Assembly: GCA_032055545.1 (NCBI GenBank) | Contig: DAMBQR010000011.1 | Location: forward strand, 1 to 64,000 | Direction: 5' to 3' | Origin: Pseudescherichia sp032055545 | GTDB lineage: Bacteria > Pseudomonadota > Gammaproteobacteria > Enterobacterales > Enterobacteriaceae | DNA length: 64,000 nucleotides | Part shown: in pieces, positions 18,576 to 27,670 of the stretch | Numbering within the stretch: the first letter of the stretch is position 1 | Layout: each line of letters begins with the position of its first letter | Position numbers and translations under genes: made by a program | Notes under the pieces: generated by a model | What the model was told of the DNA's origin: nothing | Databases searched by the model: none | Seen by the model: the letters and a program-made list of their open reading frames with translations, nothing else

Positions 18576-18609
18576 GTAGGCCGGGTAAGCGTAAGCGCCA
18601 CCCGGCAAC
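18576..18609. repeat. REP element between helD and mgsA
   Basis: Imperfect palindrome with GTAGGCCGGGTAAGCG and GCGCCACCCGGC arms, the enterobacterial REP/PU signature, between convergent genes. Confidence 0.8.
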
Positions 18610-18612
18610 AGA

Positions 18613-19071
18613 TTATTTCAGGCGCTCTGCCAGGTAACGTTTGTAGTCCGGGATCTGAATATCAAAGCTTTCGCCGAAGTGCGCCGACTCAATGATAAAG
18701 TCGGCGGTAGAGACGTTGGTCGCCACCGGAATATTCCATACCGTGGCCAGGCGCAGCAGGGCCTTTACGTCCGGATCGTGCGGCACGGCGTTGAGCGGAT
18801 CCCAGAAGAAGATCAGCACGTCAATTTTGCTCTCAGAGATTAACGCACCCACCTGCTGGTCGCCGCCCATCGGCCCGCTCAGCATGGCGTTGACCGGCAG
18901 GCCAGTTGCGCGCTGGATCAGGTTACCCGTTGTGCCAGTGGCATACAGCTCGTGCTGGGCCAGCAGGGCGTGATGGCGCTCCACCCAGTTCATCAGCATT
19001 GTTTTGCAGTGATCGTGAGCCACCAGCGCAATATGTTTCCGCGCCGGAAGCGTACGTGTCGTCAGTTCCAT
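18613..19071 (-). CDS. mgsA: Methylglyoxal synthase
   Basis: 152 residues, as in E. coli MgsA. It converts dihydroxyacetone phosphate to methylglyoxal and phosphate, the phosphate-starvation bypass of lower glycolysis. The catalytic Asp lies in GPMGGDQQVGA, the His in AVPHDPDV, and the phosphate-binding ATGTTG is present near residue 45. It forms a homohexamer in E. coli. Transcribed alone and convergent with helD. Confidence 0.96.
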   Translation of the reverse strand: MELTTRTLPARKHIALVAHDHCKTMLMNWVERHHALLAQHELYATGTTGNLIQRATGLPVNAMLSGPMGGDQQVGALISESKIDVLIFFWDPLNAVPHDPDVKALLRLATVWNIPVATNVSTADFIIESAHFGESFDIQIPDYKRYLAERLK

Positions 19072-19182
19072 AATCCGTTTCCATTATTGAATTTTGCTAC
19101 AGATTACTGGAAGCGTTTGATGCTGCAAGAGAAAGGCGTAAAAAAAGCGCGGCGGGAAAAGGGAATGTGATTTAACGCACTG

Positions 19183-19839
19183 TCATGAGGGGGGCTGCAG
19201 TTTTACCCACTCCATAAAGCGGCTGCGGGTTTGCGGATCGGCCTGCTGATACCAGTACTTCAGCCGCTGCTCGGTCAGATCCTGCGATGGCGGCACGTCC
19301 AGCTCCGATACGCTTGAGAGCAGTGTACTGTCATCCGCCATTTTATTAGCGAACTGCGGCAGCGAAGCATGATGCCCCTGTTTGTTATAGCGTTCGGTAT
19401 CCCGCTCATAGTCGATCCCCTCCGGCGTCTCCGTTACCGGCAGAATATCGACCCTGGCGGGGATAGGCACCGCGTGACCATCCAGCAGCGAAATCTGCGG
19501 CGCGGCGTCAAACATCTCGGACTCTCGCTGCGTCTCCAGCCGGGGCAGCGTTACGTTAACCAGATTGATTGAGCGAGTATTGAAGCTGACGATCAGCGGC
19601 GGGGAGATCCACATCCGCTGCTCGCGGTTGGTCATACGGATGCTTTTTTCCACACGAAATACCAGCTGATGCGGGCCGTTCTCCAGCTCGATACTCCCCG
19701 CGCCGCGCAGCAGCGAGCTGGAGACCTTTTTGCCGTCGAGGATCAGCAGATCGATCTCCGTTGCCAGGCGCAGGGTCGTTGCAAAAGCGGTAACCGGCAT
19801 TAAGCAGACAATCAGTGCGGTGGCAAAGCCGGCTCTCAT
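19183..19839 (-). CDS. yccT: YccT (CsgI) periplasmic DUF2057 protein
   Basis: 218 residues with a Sec signal peptide (MRAGFATALIVCLMPVTAFA) followed by a DUF2057 domain: LLILDGKKVSSSLLRGA and ELENGPHQLVFRVEK are conserved. The E. coli/Salmonella protein has been reported to restrain CsgA polymerisation (CsgI). I choose ATG 19839, preceded by GCGGAGAT, over an upstream start at 19887 that would put 16 residues before the signal peptide. Confidence 0.92.
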   Translation of the reverse strand: MRAGFATALIVCLMPVTAFATTLRLATEIDLLILDGKKVSSSLLRGAGSIELENGPHQLVFRVEKSIRMTNREQRMWISPPLIVSFNTRSINLVNVTLPRLETQRESEMFDAAPQISLLDGHAVPIPARVDILPVTETPEGIDYERDTERYNKQGHHASLPQFANKMADDSTLLSSVSELDVPPSQDLTEQRLKYWYQQADPQTRSRFMEWVKLQPPS

Positions 19840-20005
19840 AAAATCTCCGCTGTTTTTAAGGGTTAAAAGCGTGTCTGAACATGTCAAAAAGTATGCTTAG
19901 TAACATATAGAGTTATGCCTCCCATTACCCTCATGCAGAGGTATGGGATAGATGGTTGTCCGTCCCGGTTTGGCATACACTTGAGAAAAACGCCTGGAGA
20001 TGATT

Positions 20006-20419
20006 ATGAAAGAGACCGATATTGCTGGCATTCTGAAATCAACCCACACCATTGCGCTGGTGGGCGCAAGCGACAAGCCCGACCGTCCCAGTTACCGGGT
20101 AATGAAATACCTGCTTGATCAGGGCTATCACGTGATCCCGGTGTCGCCGAAGGTGGCAGGGAAGACGCTGCTGGGTCAGCAGGGCTACGCGACGCTGGCC
20201 GAGATCCCGGAGAAGGTCGATATGGTTGACGTGTTCCGGCAGTCGGAGGCGGCCTGGGGGGTAGCGCAGGAGGCGATCGCCATCGGGGCGCAGACGCTAT
20301 GGCTACAGCTGGGGGTGATCAACGAGCAGGCTGCGGTACTGGCGCGTGATGCGGGGCTAAATGTGGTGATGGATCGCTGCCCGGCAATTGAGATCCCACG
20401 CCTGGGCCTCAGCCGTTAA
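20006..20419 (+). CDS. yccU: CoA-binding protein YccU
   Basis: 137 residues from ATG 20006, six bases after GGAG; an ATG six bases upstream would leave no room for the ribosome site. Rossmann-like CoA-binding domain with HTIALVGASDKPDRPSYRV at the nucleotide loop and DVFRQSEAAWGVAQEAI. It resembles the small CoA-binding domain of succinyl-CoA synthetase-like proteins; the physiological role is not known. It is divergent from yccT and ends at a hairpin shared with hspQ. Confidence 0.94.
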   Translation: MKETDIAGILKSTHTIALVGASDKPDRPSYRVMKYLLDQGYHVIPVSPKVAGKTLLGQQGYATLAEIPEKVDMVDVFRQSEAAWGVAQEAIAIGAQTLWLQLGVINEQAAVLARDAGLNVVMDRCPAIEIPRLGLSR

Positions 20420-20440
20420 CAGCAGGTCGTTAATAGAACA

Positions 20441-20460
20441 GACCCCGCTCTGGCGGGGTC
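20441..20460. terminator. Hairpin between yccU and hspQ
   Basis: Perfect 8-bp stem GACCCCGC/GCGGGGTC with a TCTG loop between convergent genes; the flanking T-runs are short. Confidence 0.65.
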
Positions 20461-20463
20461 TCA

Positions 20464-20781
20464 TCAGTTGCGCAGCCGGGGCGCCTGGAGCTGTTTACGG
20501 ATAGAGCGCGCCAGCTCATCCATTGAAGGCTGTTCCGGATGTTCATCCTGCACTTCGCTGCTAAGCTGAGCTTCGGCGAGATAGGTGTGCACCGGCTGTC
20601 CGTCATCATTTTCCATCACGACGTGATACCACGGGGCGACGCGCAGATCCGGGTTAACGGCCAGCTCGTCAGCTGAGGGTTCATCAAGGGAGTATTCCGG
20701 ATCGATATCCACCACCACGCCCAAAAACCCTAGCAGGGAGTGGCGCACCTGCTGGCCAATGCCGAATTTGCTGGCAATCAT
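20464..20781 (-). CDS. hspQ: Heat shock protein HspQ
   Basis: 105 residues from ATG 20781 (MIASKFGIGQQVRHSLLG), preceded by GGAGG with five-base spacing; the in-frame GTG two codons upstream overlaps that ribosome site and is rejected. HspQ binds hemimethylated oriC-region DNA and specifies substrates for Lon in related bacteria. The APWYHVVME and HTYLAEAQL motifs are conserved. In E. coli it is a heat-shock gene; I did not find a clear sigma-32 promoter by eye. Confidence 0.95.
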   Translation of the reverse strand: MIASKFGIGQQVRHSLLGFLGVVVDIDPEYSLDEPSADELAVNPDLRVAPWYHVVMENDDGQPVHTYLAEAQLSSEVQDEHPEQPSMDELARSIRKQLQAPRLRN

Positions 20782-20840
20782 AGTCACCTCCAGGAAACAG
20801 TACTTATCCCCAATATGGGGATAAGGTTCCAGAACTCAAG

Positions 20841-22031
20841 CTACATGACGCGACAGGCAAACCCTTTAAGATACAGTCCTTCCGGGTAGGGAGCGATCAC
20901 CGGGTGATCTGCGGCCTGACGGAACTGCTCTATAAATTGTACATCACGACCCGCATCTATTGCGGCATCAGCGATGATTTTCTGAAATAAATCGGTGGTC
21001 ATCAGGCCCGAGCAGGAGAAGGTCAGCAGCACGCCGCCAGGATTCAGCAGCTGGATCGCCAGCATGTTAATGTCCTTATAGCCACGGCAGGCACCCATCA
21101 GCTGACTTTTGTTCTCCACGAACTTGGGCGGATCCATCACAATCACGTCGAACTTCTCGCCGTTATCACGATACTTGCGCAGCAGCTTGAAGACGTCATC
21201 GCGTACAAACTCCGCTTTGCTCAGATCGAGCTGGTTCAGCTCCACGTTCTGCTTTGCGACGTCCAGCGCTTCCTGGGAGGTATCGACGCTCACGACCTGA
21301 GCGCAGCCGCCCATCAGCGCGGAGACGGCAAAGCCACCGGTGTAGGAGAAGCAGTTCAGTACGCGCTTATCCGCAACATACTGGCGGGTTGCCAGACGGC
21401 TGTCGCGCTGGTCGAGGTAGTAACCGGTCTTGTGCCCGGCCTGGATATCCACCAGCAGCTTCATGCCGTTCTCTTCAATCGGCAGCAGCGGCGGCGGCAG
21501 CTCACCGCTTACCGGCCCCTGGGTCAGCTCCATGCCCTCTTTTTTACGCACCGCGACGTCGCTGCGATCGTAAATTGCGCACTCGGGATAGCGCTCCTGC
21601 AGAGCCGCCACCAGCGCCGGACGCTGATACTCTGCGCCTGCGCTCAGCAGCTGCAGCACAAGGAAGTTGCCGAAGCGGTCGATAGTCACGCCGGGCAGGC
21701 CGTCAGACTCACCGGCGATCAGACGATAGCTGTCGAGGCCATCGCGCTTCGCCAGCCAGTCGCGCCACTGCTGGGCCTGCGCCAGGCGGCGGCTAAAGAA
21801 GGCGATATCCACGCTCTCATTTTTATCAAACGTCCAGACGCGGGCGCGGATCTGCGAGGCAGGGGAGTATGCGCCGCGGGCTAACCATTTTCCCTGATGG
21901 TCAACGATATCAACGGTTTCACCGAGGCTGGCCTTGCCCTCCATGCGGGCAACCGCACCGGAGAAGACCCAGGGATGACGGCGCAGCAACGACTTTTCGC
22001 GCCCTTTGGCTAACACTAAACGTACGCTCAT
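20841..22031 (-). CDS. rlmI: 23S rRNA m5C1962 methyltransferase RlmI
   Basis: 396 residues from ATG 22031 (MSVRLVLAKGREKSLLRRHP), the E. coli length; the frame extends 13 codons upstream but homology starts here. Order: an N-terminal PUA domain (to about residue 75), a linker domain, and a C-terminal SAM-dependent methyltransferase with NCFSYTGGFAVSALMGG, VMDPPKFV and the catalytic Cys in LTFSCSGLM. It modifies C1962 of 23S rRNA. Transcribed alone; divergent from acyP. Confidence 0.95.
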   Translation of the reverse strand: MSVRLVLAKGREKSLLRRHPWVFSGAVARMEGKASLGETVDIVDHQGKWLARGAYSPASQIRARVWTFDKNESVDIAFFSRRLAQAQQWRDWLAKRDGLDSYRLIAGESDGLPGVTIDRFGNFLVLQLLSAGAEYQRPALVAALQERYPECAIYDRSDVAVRKKEGMELTQGPVSGELPPPLLPIEENGMKLLVDIQAGHKTGYYLDQRDSRLATRQYVADKRVLNCFSYTGGFAVSALMGGCAQVVSVDTSQEALDVAKQNVELNQLDLSKAEFVRDDVFKLLRKYRDNGEKFDVIVMDPPKFVENKSQLMGACRGYKDINMLAIQLLNPGGVLLTFSCSGLMTTDLFQKIIADAAIDAGRDVQFIEQFRQAADHPVIAPYPEGLYLKGFACRVM

Positions 22032-22272
22032 AATAAATTCTATTGTCTTTATAAAGAAAATGGCCGCCATTTTCCTGGGTTAGAGCAGGAAAAGCAATTC
22101 AGCAATCGGTGGGTAAAAAAATGCCAGTACCATCAAGGTACTGGCAAGACAGACAGGCAATGAGAGTTAATACTTTCAGTCTGGTACAGCAAAGCGAAGC
22201 GGTATGTAGGGAAAAGTCTGATAGTCGCGGCGGCATACACTACCCTTAGTGAATCAGAGAAGGAGAATCAGC

Positions 22273-22581
22273 ATGACCGATGAGAACAGAACTAACGTAA
22301 ACGCCTCCTCCTGCATCAAATGCTGGGTTCACGGCAGCGTTCAGGGGGTTGGTTTTCGCTACAGCACCCAGCGTGAGGCGCATCGCCTTGGTTTGACCGG
22401 CTACGCCCGTAATATGGATGACGGCAGCGTTGAGGTGTTGGCCTGTGGCGAAGAAGAGAAGATAGCCGAGCTGCTTGAGTGGCTGAAAGCAGGGGGGCCG
22501 CGCAGCGCCCGGGTTGATAATGTCTTAACCGAGCCGCACCAGCCCACCAGGGAGTGGACTAACTTTGGTATCCGCTACTAA
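22273..22581 (+). CDS. acyP: Acylphosphatase
   Basis: 102 residues from ATG 22273, eight bases after AAGGAGA; about ten residues longer at the N-terminus than E. coli YccX (92). It hydrolyses the carboxyl-phosphate bond of acylphosphates. The catalytic Arg is in VQGVGFRYS and the Asn in GYARNMDDGSVEV. Its last four bases overlap the convergent tusE. It is one of the smallest enzymes in the core block and its family is certain. Confidence 0.94.
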   Translation: MTDENRTNVNASSCIKCWVHGSVQGVGFRYSTQREAHRLGLTGYARNMDDGSVEVLACGEEEKIAELLEWLKAGGPRSARVDNVLTEPHQPTREWTNFGIRY

Positions 22582-22907
22582 ATGCACTTCACCGGTTTTG
22601 GCAGGCCAGCAATTTTGGTGGCCTGCTTAGCCGGGCCTTTAGGGAAAAGGCGGTAGAGGTAGCGGCTGTTGCCTTTCTCTTCGCCAAACTTATTGGCCAT
22701 CGCCTTTACCAGCATACGGATTGCCGGAGAGGTGTTAAATTCCAGATAGAACTCACGCACGAAGCGCACCACTTCCCAATGCTCAGGTGAGAGGGTAATG
22801 GACTCCTGCGCCGCAATGACCTCTGCCAGGCCTTCGCTCCACTGGTTGCTCTCTTTCAGATAGCCGTCGTTATCGGTCTCTATCTCTTTACCTTCAAAGC
22901 TCAACAT
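22578..22907 (-). CDS. tusE: Sulfur relay protein TusE
   Basis: 109 residues (MLSFEGKEIETDNDGYLKES...), ending KPVKCI with the sulfur-accepting Cys one residue before the C-terminus. TusE accepts persulfide from TusBCD and passes it to MnmA for 2-thiolation of tRNA wobble uridine. Two in-frame ATGs (22907 and 22913) are possible; the first matches the E. coli length. No strong ribosome site separates them. Confidence 0.95.
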   Translation of the reverse strand: MLSFEGKEIETDNDGYLKESNQWSEGLAEVIAAQESITLSPEHWEVVRFVREFYLEFNTSPAIRMLVKAMANKFGEEKGNSRYLYRLFPKGPAKQATKIAGLPKPVKCI

Positions 22908-22944
22908 AATCATTCACGAATCAGCTAAAAACGGCTGTAGTGTA

Positions 22945-22976
22945 ACAAAAAACAAAGCCCCGCATAAGCGGGGCTT
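22945..22976 (-). terminator. Terminator of yccA
   Basis: Perfect 9-bp stem AAGCCCCGC/GCGGGGCTT followed on the minus strand by a T-rich stretch, 19 bases past the yccA stop. Confidence 0.85.
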
Positions 22977-22994
22977 GAGAGGTTGCCTGGGCGG

Positions 22995-23654
22995 TTAGTC
23001 GCGGCTGGAGAAGCCCAGGATGCTCAGCAGGCTGACAAAGATGTTGTACAGCGAGACGTAGAGGCTGACGGTGGCGCGAATGTAGTTGGTTTCGCCGCCG
23101 TGAATAATGTTGCTGGTCTCATAGAGGATTGCGCCAGTCGAGATCAGAATAAACACCGCGCTAATCGCCAGATGCAGAGCCGGGAGCTGCAGGAAGATGT
23201 TCGCTACCATCCCAAGCAGCACCACCACGATCCCCGCCATCAGCATACCGCCAAGGAAGGACATATCTTTACGGGTGGTCAGCACGTAGGCCGAGCAGCA
23301 GAAGAAGGTCAGCGCGGTACCGCCCAGCGCCAGGCCAATCAGATCGCCCATGCCCGCCGAGAGGTAGGCGTTAAGCATCGGCCCAAGGATGTAGCCCAGG
23401 AAGCCGGTAAAGGCGAACGCAGCCAGGATACCGGCAGGTTTATCCGCCAGCTTATAGGTCAGGAACATTAAGCCATACATGCCCACCAGGGTCAGGATCA
23501 GCCCCGGCGACGGCAGGCCCAGCACCGTGCTGGCAGTCGCGGTGATCGCGGAGAAGGCCAGGGTCAGGCTGAGCATAAAATAGGTGTTTCGCAGCACTTT
23601 ATGCGTGCTGAGCAGCGATGTACGCCCGCGTGAAGCGCTAACAATACGATCCAT
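22995..23654 (-). CDS. yccA: Bax-inhibitor-1 family FtsH modulator YccA
   Basis: 219 residues, the E. coli length, with seven hydrophobic segments and a charged N-terminus MDRIVSASRGRTSLLSTHKVLRN-type region. YccA is a substrate and modulator of the membrane protease FtsH and protects SecY from degradation when translocons jam. Bax-inhibitor-1/UPF0005 fold. Its upstream region (23655-23926, about 270 bases) is shared with the divergent OppA-like gene and shows no further gene. Confidence 0.95.
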   Translation of the reverse strand: MDRIVSASRGRTSLLSTHKVLRNTYFMLSLTLAFSAITATASTVLGLPSPGLILTLVGMYGLMFLTYKLADKPAGILAAFAFTGFLGYILGPMLNAYLSAGMGDLIGLALGGTALTFFCCSAYVLTTRKDMSFLGGMLMAGIVVVLLGMVANIFLQLPALHLAISAVFILISTGAILYETSNIIHGGETNYIRATVSLYVSLYNIFVSLLSILGFSSRD

Positions 23655-23926
23655 GAGTCACTCTCTTATGACAGATGTAATTAAGAGTGAAGGATAGGTA
23701 AACAGAGCGGCAGCTTAAAGCGGTTTTACCCATCTTTACCTGAACAACAATAACTTACCGTTAGCATAGTCTGCTTTAAAATTCGCTTTTGCCAGCGTTA
23801 TTGCGCTTTTGCACGGCTTAAACAGATCAACCTCTTATAGGTGCCTGAAAACTATTGCCTTCTTGCCTGACGGACGCTAAGAGTGTCAGAGATATCGTTA
23901 ATCAGTACACTATTAAGGCAAAGGAT

Positions 23927-25555
23927 ATGAAACCACAGACAGGTCACCGTTTTGCCCTCTCACTACTGGCAACGGCCATAATAAGCATAAGCACCGCTAC
24001 GCTGGCGGCACAGGTTCCGGCAGGAACTGTTCTGGCAGAGCAGCAAACTCTGGTCCGTAACAACGGCAGCGAGCCTGCCTCCCTCGATCCGCATAAGGTA
24101 GAAAGCAACGTCGAATTTGATATTATCAGCGACTTATTCGATGGGCTGGTGGCGATCAGAAAAGATGGCAGCGTAGAGCCTCGATTAGCAGAGAAGTGGG
24201 ATAATCAGGACAACACCGTCTGGACCTTCCACCTGCGGCCGGGCATCACCTGGTCCGACGGGACGGCGATTACCGCTCAGGACGTGGTCTGGAGCTGGCA
24301 GCGTCTGGTGGATCCGGCTACCGGCTCCCCGTATGCCACCTATCCGGGCAATATGCATATCGTCAACGCAGCAGATATCGCGCAGGGCAAAAAGGCCCCG
24401 GATACGCTGGGCGTTAAGGCGCTGAACGATACCACGTTACAGGTCACGCTCAGCCAGCCCACGGCGTCGTTCCTGCCTATGCTGGCGCATCCGTCGCTGG
24501 TGCCGGTCGATAAGGTGCTGATTGGCCGTTTTGCCGAGAAGTGGACTAAGCCGGAGCACTTCGTCGGCAGCGGGCCGTACAAAATTACCGACTGGGTGGT
24601 GAACGAGAAGATTATCGCCGTGCGCAATCCCCGCTACTGGGATGACAAGCACACCGTCATCAACACCGTTACCTGGCTACCTATCAGCGCCGAGACCGCC
24701 GACGTCAACCGCTACAAGGCGGGCGAAATTGATATGACCAACACCATTCCGGTGAACCAGTTTGCCCAGCTGAAAAAGACCCTCGGCGCAGAGGTGCATA
24801 TTACGCCGCAGCTGGCGACCTACTACTACCAGTTCAATACCACGAAGCCGCCCTTTAACGACGCGCGGGTGCGTCGGGCGCTCAATATGGCGCTGGACAA
24901 AGATATCATTGCCAACAAGGTGATGGGGCAGGGGCAGCGCCCGGCGTGGGTCATTAGCCAGCCGGAGATCGGCGGCGTGACCATTGCCTCACCGGACTAC
25001 GCCTCCTGGCCACGGGAGAAACGCATTGCCGAGGCGAAAAAGCTGCTGGCGGAAGCCGGGTTCGACGCGGCGCATCCTTTGACCTTCAATCTGCTCTATA
25101 ACACCATGGAGACCCACCAGCGCATCGCCATTGCCGCCAGCTCAATGTGGCAGAAAAACCTTGGCGTGACCGCGAAGCTGCAAAATCAGGAGTGGAAAAC
25201 CATGCTTGATACCATGCACACCGGCAACTTCGACGCCGTGCGCTATGCGTGGATAGCCGACTACGACGATGCAGCGACCTTCCTGAATACGTTCCGCACC
25301 GGCGACGGTGAGAATACCTCCCTGTACAGCAACCCAGCCTATGATGAGCTGATGCATAGCGCGGCCAGGGCGCAGGATGCTAACGCGCGCGGAAAATATT
25401 ATCAGCAGGCAGAGGCGATTCTGGCGCAGGACGTGCCGGCGATCCCGGTTTATCACTACGTCAGGGCACGATTAGTGAAGCCATGGGTAGGCGGATACGA
25501 TCCCAACAACCTTGGCTACGTTTTTACAAAGGATCTCTACATCACCAAACACTGA
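23927..25555 (+). CDS. Orphan OppA-like peptide-binding protein
   Basis: 542 residues beginning at ATG 23927 with a Sec signal peptide (MKPQTGHRFALSLLATAIIS..., cleavage near TLAA). The sequence tracks OppA over its whole length: LVRNNGSEPASLDPHKVE, WTFHLRPG, SDGTAITAQDVVWSWQRLVDP, YKAGEIDMTN and the C-terminal LVKPWVGGYDPNN. It should bind peptides in the periplasm for an Opp-type ABC importer. No permease or ATPase genes are next to it, so it probably feeds the OppBCDF core encoded elsewhere, as MppA does. The ribosome site (AAGGA) is unusually close to the ATG. E. coli has no gene here between yccA and serT. Confidence 0.85.
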   Translation: MKPQTGHRFALSLLATAIISISTATLAAQVPAGTVLAEQQTLVRNNGSEPASLDPHKVESNVEFDIISDLFDGLVAIRKDGSVEPRLAEKWDNQDNTVWTFHLRPGITWSDGTAITAQDVVWSWQRLVDPATGSPYATYPGNMHIVNAADIAQGKKAPDTLGVKALNDTTLQVTLSQPTASFLPMLAHPSLVPVDKVLIGRFAEKWTKPEHFVGSGPYKITDWVVNEKIIAVRNPRYWDDKHTVINTVTWLPISAETADVNRYKAGEIDMTNTIPVNQFAQLKKTLGAEVHITPQLATYYYQFNTTKPPFNDARVRRALNMALDKDIIANKVMGQGQRPAWVISQPEIGGVTIASPDYASWPREKRIAEAKKLLAEAGFDAAHPLTFNLLYNTMETHQRIAIAASSMWQKNLGVTAKLQNQEWKTMLDTMHTGNFDAVRYAWIADYDDAATFLNTFRTGDGENTSLYSNPAYDELMHSAARAQDANARGKYYQQAEAILAQDVPAIPVYHYVRARLVKPWVGGYDPNNLGYVFTKDLYITKH

Positions 25556-25686
25556 CAATAGTGCTGATTTAATGGTCAATGTGCTGTACTTTCAGCCGAT
25601 TAACAGCATATTGCTTGTTTTTCAGGCAAACAGATAACACAGGGGTTTACACGGCGCATCGAGGTGTTTATAGTGCGCCTCATTCC

Positions 25687-25774
25687 GGAAGTGTGGCCGA
25701 GCGGTTGAAGGCACCGGTCTTGAAAACCGGCGACCCGAAAGGGTTCCAGAGTTCGAATCTCTGCGCTTCCGCCA
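25687..25774 (+). tRNA. serT: tRNA-Ser(UGA)
   Basis: 88-base class II tRNA with acceptor stem GGAAGTG pairing to CGCTTCC, anticodon TGA at 25721-25723 in loop CTTGAAA, a long variable arm, TTCGAAT T-loop and encoded CCA end. The position downstream of yccA matches E. coli serT. The conserved gene order ends here, so it marks the left edge of the variable block. Confidence 0.98.
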
Positions 25775-25784
25775 AATGCGGAAT

Positions 25785-25817
25785 AGCCCTGCGATAGCAA
25801 TATCGCGGGGCTTTTTT
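25785..25817 (+). terminator. Terminator of serT
   Basis: Twelve-base stem AGCCCTGCGATA/TATCGCGGGGCT with a GCAA loop and T6, ten bases after the tRNA. Confidence 0.9.
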
Positions 25818-25904
25818 CTTTTTGGGTCTTTATCCTGAGCTGGCTGGATAGCCGCGCGAAAAGGTCGTAGCTACAATCAAAGCACACCTTAGGAGGAGAT
25901 CGTC

Positions 25905-26765
25905 ATGTCAAAACCCACTATGCGTTACCGCCTCGGCGACCGCGAAGTAAACCGTTTAGGCTATGGTGCAATGCAGCTGGCAGGTCCAGGGGTTTTTGGG
26001 CCGGTTAAAGATGAAGCGCGGGCCATTCAGGTCCTGCGTGACGCCGTCGCTTCTGGCGTTAACCATATCGATACCAGCGATTTTTACGGCCCGCATGAAA
26101 CCAACCGGCTGATTAAAAAAGCGCTCTATCCTTATCCTGACGATCTCTGCATCGTGACGAAAGTGGGCGCGCGCCGCGATGAGAAAGGCGGATGGCTCCC
26201 GGCATTCACTCCGGAGGAGCTGACGCGTGCGGTAGAAAGTAACCTGGAAAACCTGGGGCTGGACGTTATACCCGTCGTCAATCTGCGCAGCATGTTTAAT
26301 GTTCATCATCCAGAGGAAGGTTCGCTGGAAAGGGAGCTGGAAACGTTAATTAAGCTTAAGGCGCGTGGACTGATCCAGCATATTGGCCTGAGTCATGTCA
26401 CCGCCAAACAGATCGCCGATGCGCAACAGATGACGCCCATTGTCTGCGTTCAGAACATGTATAACCTTGCCAACCGGCAGGACGATGCGCTGGTCGATCA
26501 CCTGGCCGATCAAGGGATCGCCTACGTTCCGTTCTTCCCGCTCGGTGGTTTTTCGCCGTTACAGTCTGCGCAACTCAATGACGTCGCCACTGAATTACAG
26601 GCGACGCCGATGCAGGTTGCGCTCGCCTGGTTACTAAAACGCTCGCCCAATATTCTGTTAATTCCCGGCACGTCATCGCCGCAGCATTTGCAGGAGAATC
26701 TGGCAAGCGTACAATTAACCCTGTCAGACGAGGTGATGGAAAAGCTGAACGGGGTGAGTGTCTAA
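25905..26765 (+). CDS. Aldo-keto reductase, PdxI/YdbC-like
   Basis: 286 residues, the same length as E. coli YdbC (PdxI, a pyridoxal reductase), with the same motifs: RLGYGAMQLAGPGVFGP, NHIDTSDFYGPH (catalytic Asp and Tyr), the Lys in IVTKVGARR, and the C-terminal LLIPGTSSPQHLQENLAS cofactor-phosphate site typical of NADPH-dependent AKRs. E. coli ydbC is elsewhere, so this could be a second copy or a moved gene. A strong AGGAGGAGA ribosome site precedes ATG 25905. The next gene starts 24 bases after its stop. Confidence 0.85.
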   Translation: MSKPTMRYRLGDREVNRLGYGAMQLAGPGVFGPVKDEARAIQVLRDAVASGVNHIDTSDFYGPHETNRLIKKALYPYPDDLCIVTKVGARRDEKGGWLPAFTPEELTRAVESNLENLGLDVIPVVNLRSMFNVHHPEEGSLERELETLIKLKARGLIQHIGLSHVTAKQIADAQQMTPIVCVQNMYNLANRQDDALVDHLADQGIAYVPFFPLGGFSPLQSAQLNDVATELQATPMQVALAWLLKRSPNILLIPGTSSPQHLQENLASVQLTLSDEVMEKLNGVSV

Positions 26766-26789
26766 GCAGTCGCTGGCGAAGGGTAACTG

Positions 26790-27626
26790 ATGAAAAAATT
26801 TTTGCTTATCGCTTTTACCCTGCTGGCCTTCGCCGCCAACTCTGTACTGTGCCGCATTGCGTTGCGCGAAGGTCATGCCGATCCTGCAACGTTCAGCGTC
26901 TTACGCCTGCTGGCGGGGGCGGTCGTGCTGCTGCTCCTCCAGCTGGCGTCACGTGGATGGGGCGGCATCCGCTGGAGCCTGGTGAACGCTGGCTTGCTCA
27001 CCGCCTATGTTTTCCTCTTCTCGCTCGCCTATGTTCATCTTGATACTGCCACCGGGGCGCTGCTGCTTTTTGGCGCCGTTCAGGTCTGCATGGTGCTGTG
27101 GGGAACGCTGCAGGGAGAGAGGACGGGGTTGCGTAAGTGGTCTGGTATTGCGGTAGCCATTGCGGGTATTGCGATCCTGCTTCTGCCGGGCGCCAGCATG
27201 CCCTCTGCACTGCCAGCGATTATGATGATCGCCTCCGGGCTGGCATGGGGAGCTTATTCAGTGCGAGGCAAGCGCGTGTCCGACCCCACCGGAGCCACCA
27301 CCGGGAATTTTGTCCTGAGCGTGCCGATTATCGCCATGCTGTTTATGCTCTCGCCGGAGCACGCCTTAGCCGATAGGTGGGGCGTCCTGCTTGCCCTCAT
27401 CTCTGGCGGCGTCACCTCAGGGCTGGCCTATGTTCTCTGGTATGTCATCGTCCGCGACATCTCATCCGCCACGGCCAGCACCCTGCAACTGAGCGTACCC
27501 TGTCTGGCCGCGCTGGGGGGCACGCTGTTTCTGGGGGAGATCCCGAGCATCCGGATGGTTATTGCCGCCGTGCTGGTGCTGGCCGGGATTTTGATTGTGA
27601 TTGCGGCCGAGCGGCGCGCGGCTTAA
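26790..27626 (+). CDS. EamA/DMT-family exporter
   Basis: 278 residues with about ten hydrophobic helices arranged as two EamA repeats (LAFAANSVLCRIALREG in the first, AIMMIASGLAWGAYSVRGKRVSD opening the second). Drug/metabolite transporter superfamily, usually exporters of amino acids or other small metabolites; the substrate cannot be read from the sequence. Close spacing to the aldo-keto reductase suggests cotranscription. Immediately after its stop the sequence becomes decayed. Confidence 0.85.
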   Translation: MKKFLLIAFTLLAFAANSVLCRIALREGHADPATFSVLRLLAGAVVLLLLQLASRGWGGIRWSLVNAGLLTAYVFLFSLAYVHLDTATGALLLFGAVQVCMVLWGTLQGERTGLRKWSGIAVAIAGIAILLLPGASMPSALPAIMMIASGLAWGAYSVRGKRVSDPTGATTGNFVLSVPIIAMLFMLSPEHALADRWGVLLALISGGVTSGLAYVLWYVIVRDISSATASTLQLSVPCLAALGGTLFLGEIPSIRMVIAAVLVLAGILIVIAAERRAA

Positions 27627-27670
27627 TGAACCGGGCGGTGACATATTCTCCAGGCCGGGCGTTGCCGAGC

